Shown here: in pieces, positions 61,294 through 64,000 of the stretch
How the letters are laid out: every line of letters begins with the position of its first letter
Numbering within the stretch: position 1 is the first letter of the stretch
From: Polytrichum commune
Taxonomy: Eukaryota > Streptophyta > Polytrichopsida > Polytrichales > Polytrichaceae
DNA length: 64,000 bases
Direction: 5' to 3'
Assembly (NCBI GenBank): GCA_950295325.1
Contig: OX485807.1
Coordinates: forward strand, 14,163,001 to 14,227,000
Position numbers and translations under genes: made by a program
The notes under the pieces: generated by a model
Seen by the model: only the letters and a program-made list of their open reading frames with translations
Told to the model about the DNA's origin: nothing
Databases searched by the model: none

Positions 61294-62343
61294 TCAACCA
61301 ACTTTTTCATCCTCCTCCCACATTTGTTTTTCTAACCTTGCCCGCTCAGCAGCCTGCCGCACCTTCCGCAACGTTAAATCCTCATAGGACCTAAACCCAG
61401 CTCCAACAAGCTTCAGCTCTGCCATCTCTGTATTCACAGGTTTGGTCCCTAAAGGCATGGCAGGTACGACCAGCAGGGGATTGGAAAGGCCACCACACTG
61501 TCTTTCAGTAGCCGCTATCTGTTTAACCACCAACAAATTCCAATCAGAACACCACAATCCAATCCAAACTGAACAAAATATAATAATAATATAATAAAAG
61601 ACATCGCATGCCACTGAAATATTGATCACTTTTTGAAGCCATGACAAGAATGCACTCAATATCACTAACTATTTCAGCTGAGTAGCTGAACCAAGGAGCC
61701 CTACCAGCAAGTTGAAATACAACAAATTCAATACAATAGGAACAATGAGCAAAAGAAATTGCTTCAAAACAGTAGAATAACCACAACTTGACAAATAAAA
61801 CACCTTAAAACACTTATGGGACATGGTACTTACGGCTGCTTCTTTGGAACTCATCACAATTAGTGCCGAGGATTTCTTCTTCGACTTGCTTTGTCGGAGG
61901 GCTATATCTTCTACTTGACCAAATTCCTCAAAGATCTCCCTCAACCTGGCTGCTGAATACCCACCCCCACCACCTTCCAAGCATGTCCAAGATGCCGTTA
62001 GGGTCTTCTCCATTTCAGAAGCACTAGCAGCTGGAACCTGGGCAGAGGCCTGCGGTTTTGCAAATTCAAAAGAGGGAGATTCTCCGTTCCTCTTTTTCGC
62101 CTGAGCTTTCCGAATTCTTGCAATTTCAGTTTTTAATCGAACAGATGCTTGTTCCTCCTCAACTTTGAATTTTCTGTCAAGTTCATGTGCACGCTCCTTC
62201 TCTTTTAAATCATTTAGCATCTTCCGCCGTTTCTCACTCTGTTTGTTTTCCTTCTCGAAGCGCTCCTTCCTGACCCGAAGCAGCTCATCGAATGCAGCTC
62301 GAGCCTTCTCATCATTAAGTATTTCATAAGCCTTTTGCAACTT
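61294..62343 (-). CDS. DNAJC17-like splicing-associated protein, J-domain exon missing
   Basis: Two minus-strand exons, 62343-61834 (510 nt) and 61518-61294 (225 nt), join at phase 0 (donor GCC/GTAAGT, acceptor AACAG/ATAG). The first opens with the last helix of a J domain (KLQKAYEILNDEKARAAFDE). Then comes a Lys/Glu-rich coiled coil (RKERFEKENKQSEKRRKML) and the RRM-like part (SWTCLEGGGGGYSAARLREIFEEFGQVEDIALR, KKSSALIVMSSKEAA). The second has NPLLVVPAMP and a basic Arg-rich tail (LRKVRQAAERARLEKQMWE). This order (J, coiled coil, RRM) is that of DNAJC17, a nuclear protein tied to pre-mRNA splicing. The upstream exon with HPD was not found in 62344-64000 on this strand. Either it lies beyond the window or it is lost; initiation inside the exon (e.g. 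the Met of MLNDLKEKE) would give a J-less protein. Confidence 0.75.
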
Positions 62344-62580
62344 CTGGTTTCAAGCTTGCCCTCTGCCTAAAGTGGAAGGATCTATCTAGCTTGCAGTTAT
62401 TTGCGATTCTGGCTTAGTGTGTGAATTGCAATTTACACAGCTCCTGTCGCAAACATGCGCATCGTAAACCCCAATCGACTCTAGTCCGTTTCTAAATGCA
62501 TCTTCTAATTATGCCTCCACTGACGCAGAAACCTCCACAGAATCCAATCCGAACTGAAAAAAATAACCCTAACAATCATC

Positions 62581-62920
62581 AAGCATCGTTTTGCAATCTC
62601 CCCCGTAGCCAGGATCCGAACTCTCAAAAGATGACGAAACCCTTCCTGAGGCTAGAAAAAGTCAAGCTACGAACAAGAAACCGTGGAATACCAAAAGAGA
62701 AGCCAAGCCAAGAAAAGCCAAGCCAAGTAAAGCAAAAGATGGTCCTCACCTGATGATCCTGATCGACACAAAGTATCGTCACTGCTGCTACCGCTGCTGC
62801 TTTCCCACCTTGTTGCGGATCTCACGACCTTCGCAGGACAAGCATCGTTTTGCAATCTCCCCCGTATCCAGGATCCGAACTCTCAAAAGATGACGAAACC
62901 CTTCCTGAGGCTAGAAAAAG
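62581..62920 (+). repeat. 81-bp direct repeat separated by 178 bp, 5' of DNAJC17-like gene
   Basis: The sequence starting 'aagcatcgttttgcaatctc' at 62581-62661 recurs at 62840-62920 with one difference (gtaGcc versus gtaTcc). The spacer includes a short 'agccaagccaaga' microsatellite at about 62701-62730. Near identity means a recent duplication or active homogenisation. It lies where the first exon or promoter of the DNAJC17-like gene is expected. Confidence 0.85.
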
Positions 62921-64000
62921 AGGAGACGGAGCAAACGAGGAAGATGACGACGTTTTCCAGGTTTTCAGGGTGACGTGGCCTCACGAGAGGCCAGAACCCT
63001 GTTTTGGGTGCCATAGACTTCTTCTCGACAATAATACATTATATTGATACCTATTTACTATGTGGGGGGAACAGTGGTTCTTGTTTATTGTCAAGCTTTT
63101 TCGTATTAAGTACTAGGTATGTGAGATAATTGTTGACTATTTTGTGGATGGTTTTCATTTTTTTTATTAAGAACGGAAGCATCTAATGTTAGCCAGCATT
63201 TTGTCCTTCAAATCCATCTATCCTCCATACACCTAATGTAACTTGGTTCACGCCGCACAGAGTATAGTCTACCCTCCATATTACAACACTCAATTATTAT
63301 GACACCTCCATCACCCGGGCCCTATTACCACTCAAAGGTAGACTCCACAATGCCTCTAACCGGATTAAAAAATCAAAAACCATGTAAAAAAAATGGAATA
63401 TATCGACATATAATTGGTTGGGCTTGGAAACATTTGGATCTTGACCGATTGTGTTTGTAATCTCTTGAACCTTGGTGCTAACAATGGCAACGGCTAAGTT
63501 AAATGCATAGTAACGGATATGAAAAGTTCAAACACCCAACAATTCAAGCACCTCAAAGGGGGAGTATCCAAGGTTGGGTGGGTAGTTGGTGATCTCTTTT
63601 TGTGGGCACCTCCAAGTCCACAAACATTTTTTATTGTTGGATTGGATTGGGAATTGGCTCATTCAATTAGCAATTGTGAATCATGAAGATTGTCATTTCA
63701 AGTTTTAGATTTGGAAGTGGGATGCAAGTGTCACATTCCTCTTTTACATAAGAATAATACATTCATGAATGCAAATGGGACACCAATATTGAGAACTTTC
63801 AAACTTTGTACAATACAAAAGCTTTACAACTTAATCACAATATTATGATTGCTATGAGCTTGAGCCACCCAACCATAGGAGAGACAAAAGGTTGTCCTCT
63901 CTCCTCCCCCAAGCTCTCTCTTATATCCCAAAGGCACTTTTAGTCTTATTCATCCTTACTCATAGTATCTAAGAGATACTTTTAGAAGTCTCAAGTCATG
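62921..64000. other. Right end of window, no gene
   Basis: 62921-63010 is GC-rich and may be the promoter of the DNAJC17-like gene. After that the DNA is AT-rich. A distant copy of the 'gggagtatccaaggt' repeat lies at 63490-63590. No J-domain or RRP43 exon was found here on the minus strand. Confidence 0.4.

Noticed and set aside
62655-62855. Minus-strand open frame upstream of the DNAJC17-like exon as the missing J domain
   Set aside because: Its translation (Ser-rich, then Leu/Trp-rich from a microsatellite) contains no HPD or J-domain helices.

Overview
This is a nuclear genomic window from a land plant. Its genes are split by many introns that follow GT..AG splicing, and coding islands sit in AT-rich, repeat-laden DNA. 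Several families are plant-specific: a chloroplast-type YbeY fused to a HAD hydrolase, a plant haemoglobin with three introns, an EXORDIUM/PHI-1 protein, and a SCAR/WAVE subunit NAP1 fragment. The protein flavour suggests a non-seed plant, probably a bryophyte such as a moss, but this is inference. There are no rRNA genes, CRISPR arrays or bacterial operons, and no intact retrotransposon polyprotein was recognised.

Layout. 1-6.1 kb: no gene; degenerate tandem copies and two MITEs. 6.2-14.8 kb (+): a 13-exon YbeY-HAD fusion gene with an unusually large middle exon. 14.9-26.6 kb: gene desert with MITE and SINE-like relics. 26.6-29.6 kb (+): a four-exon haemoglobin whose upstream region is a tandem repeat reaching the start codon. 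30.7-31.3 kb: a deleted hAT transposon with 8-bp target duplication. 32.6-33.5 kb (-): a three-exon gene for a ~100-residue membrane protein that I do not recognise. 38.1-45.0 kb (-): an EXORDIUM-like secreted protein whose last exon encodes a CUB domain in matching splice phase, but with a frameshift before the junction; its introns host three MITEs. 47.9-52.8 kb (-): a complete six-exon ankyrin/BTB gene. 56.7-58.1 kb: gene fragments (cytochrome b5 reductase-like on -, NAP1 on +). 59.6-62.4 kb (-): the C-terminal parts of RRP43 (exosome) and DNAJC17 (splicing), both without recognisable N-terminal exons in the window.

The genes are housekeeping or signalling genes of unrelated pathways; there is no gene cluster. 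The strongest window-wide signals are (a) the EXO-CUB architecture, (b) several small non-autonomous DNA transposons with target duplications or terminal inverted repeats, and (c) a habit of local tandem duplication with units of about 80-350 bp in introns and upstream regions of genes. Exon limits were derived by eye from reading-frame continuity and splice sites; no transcript or database search was available.
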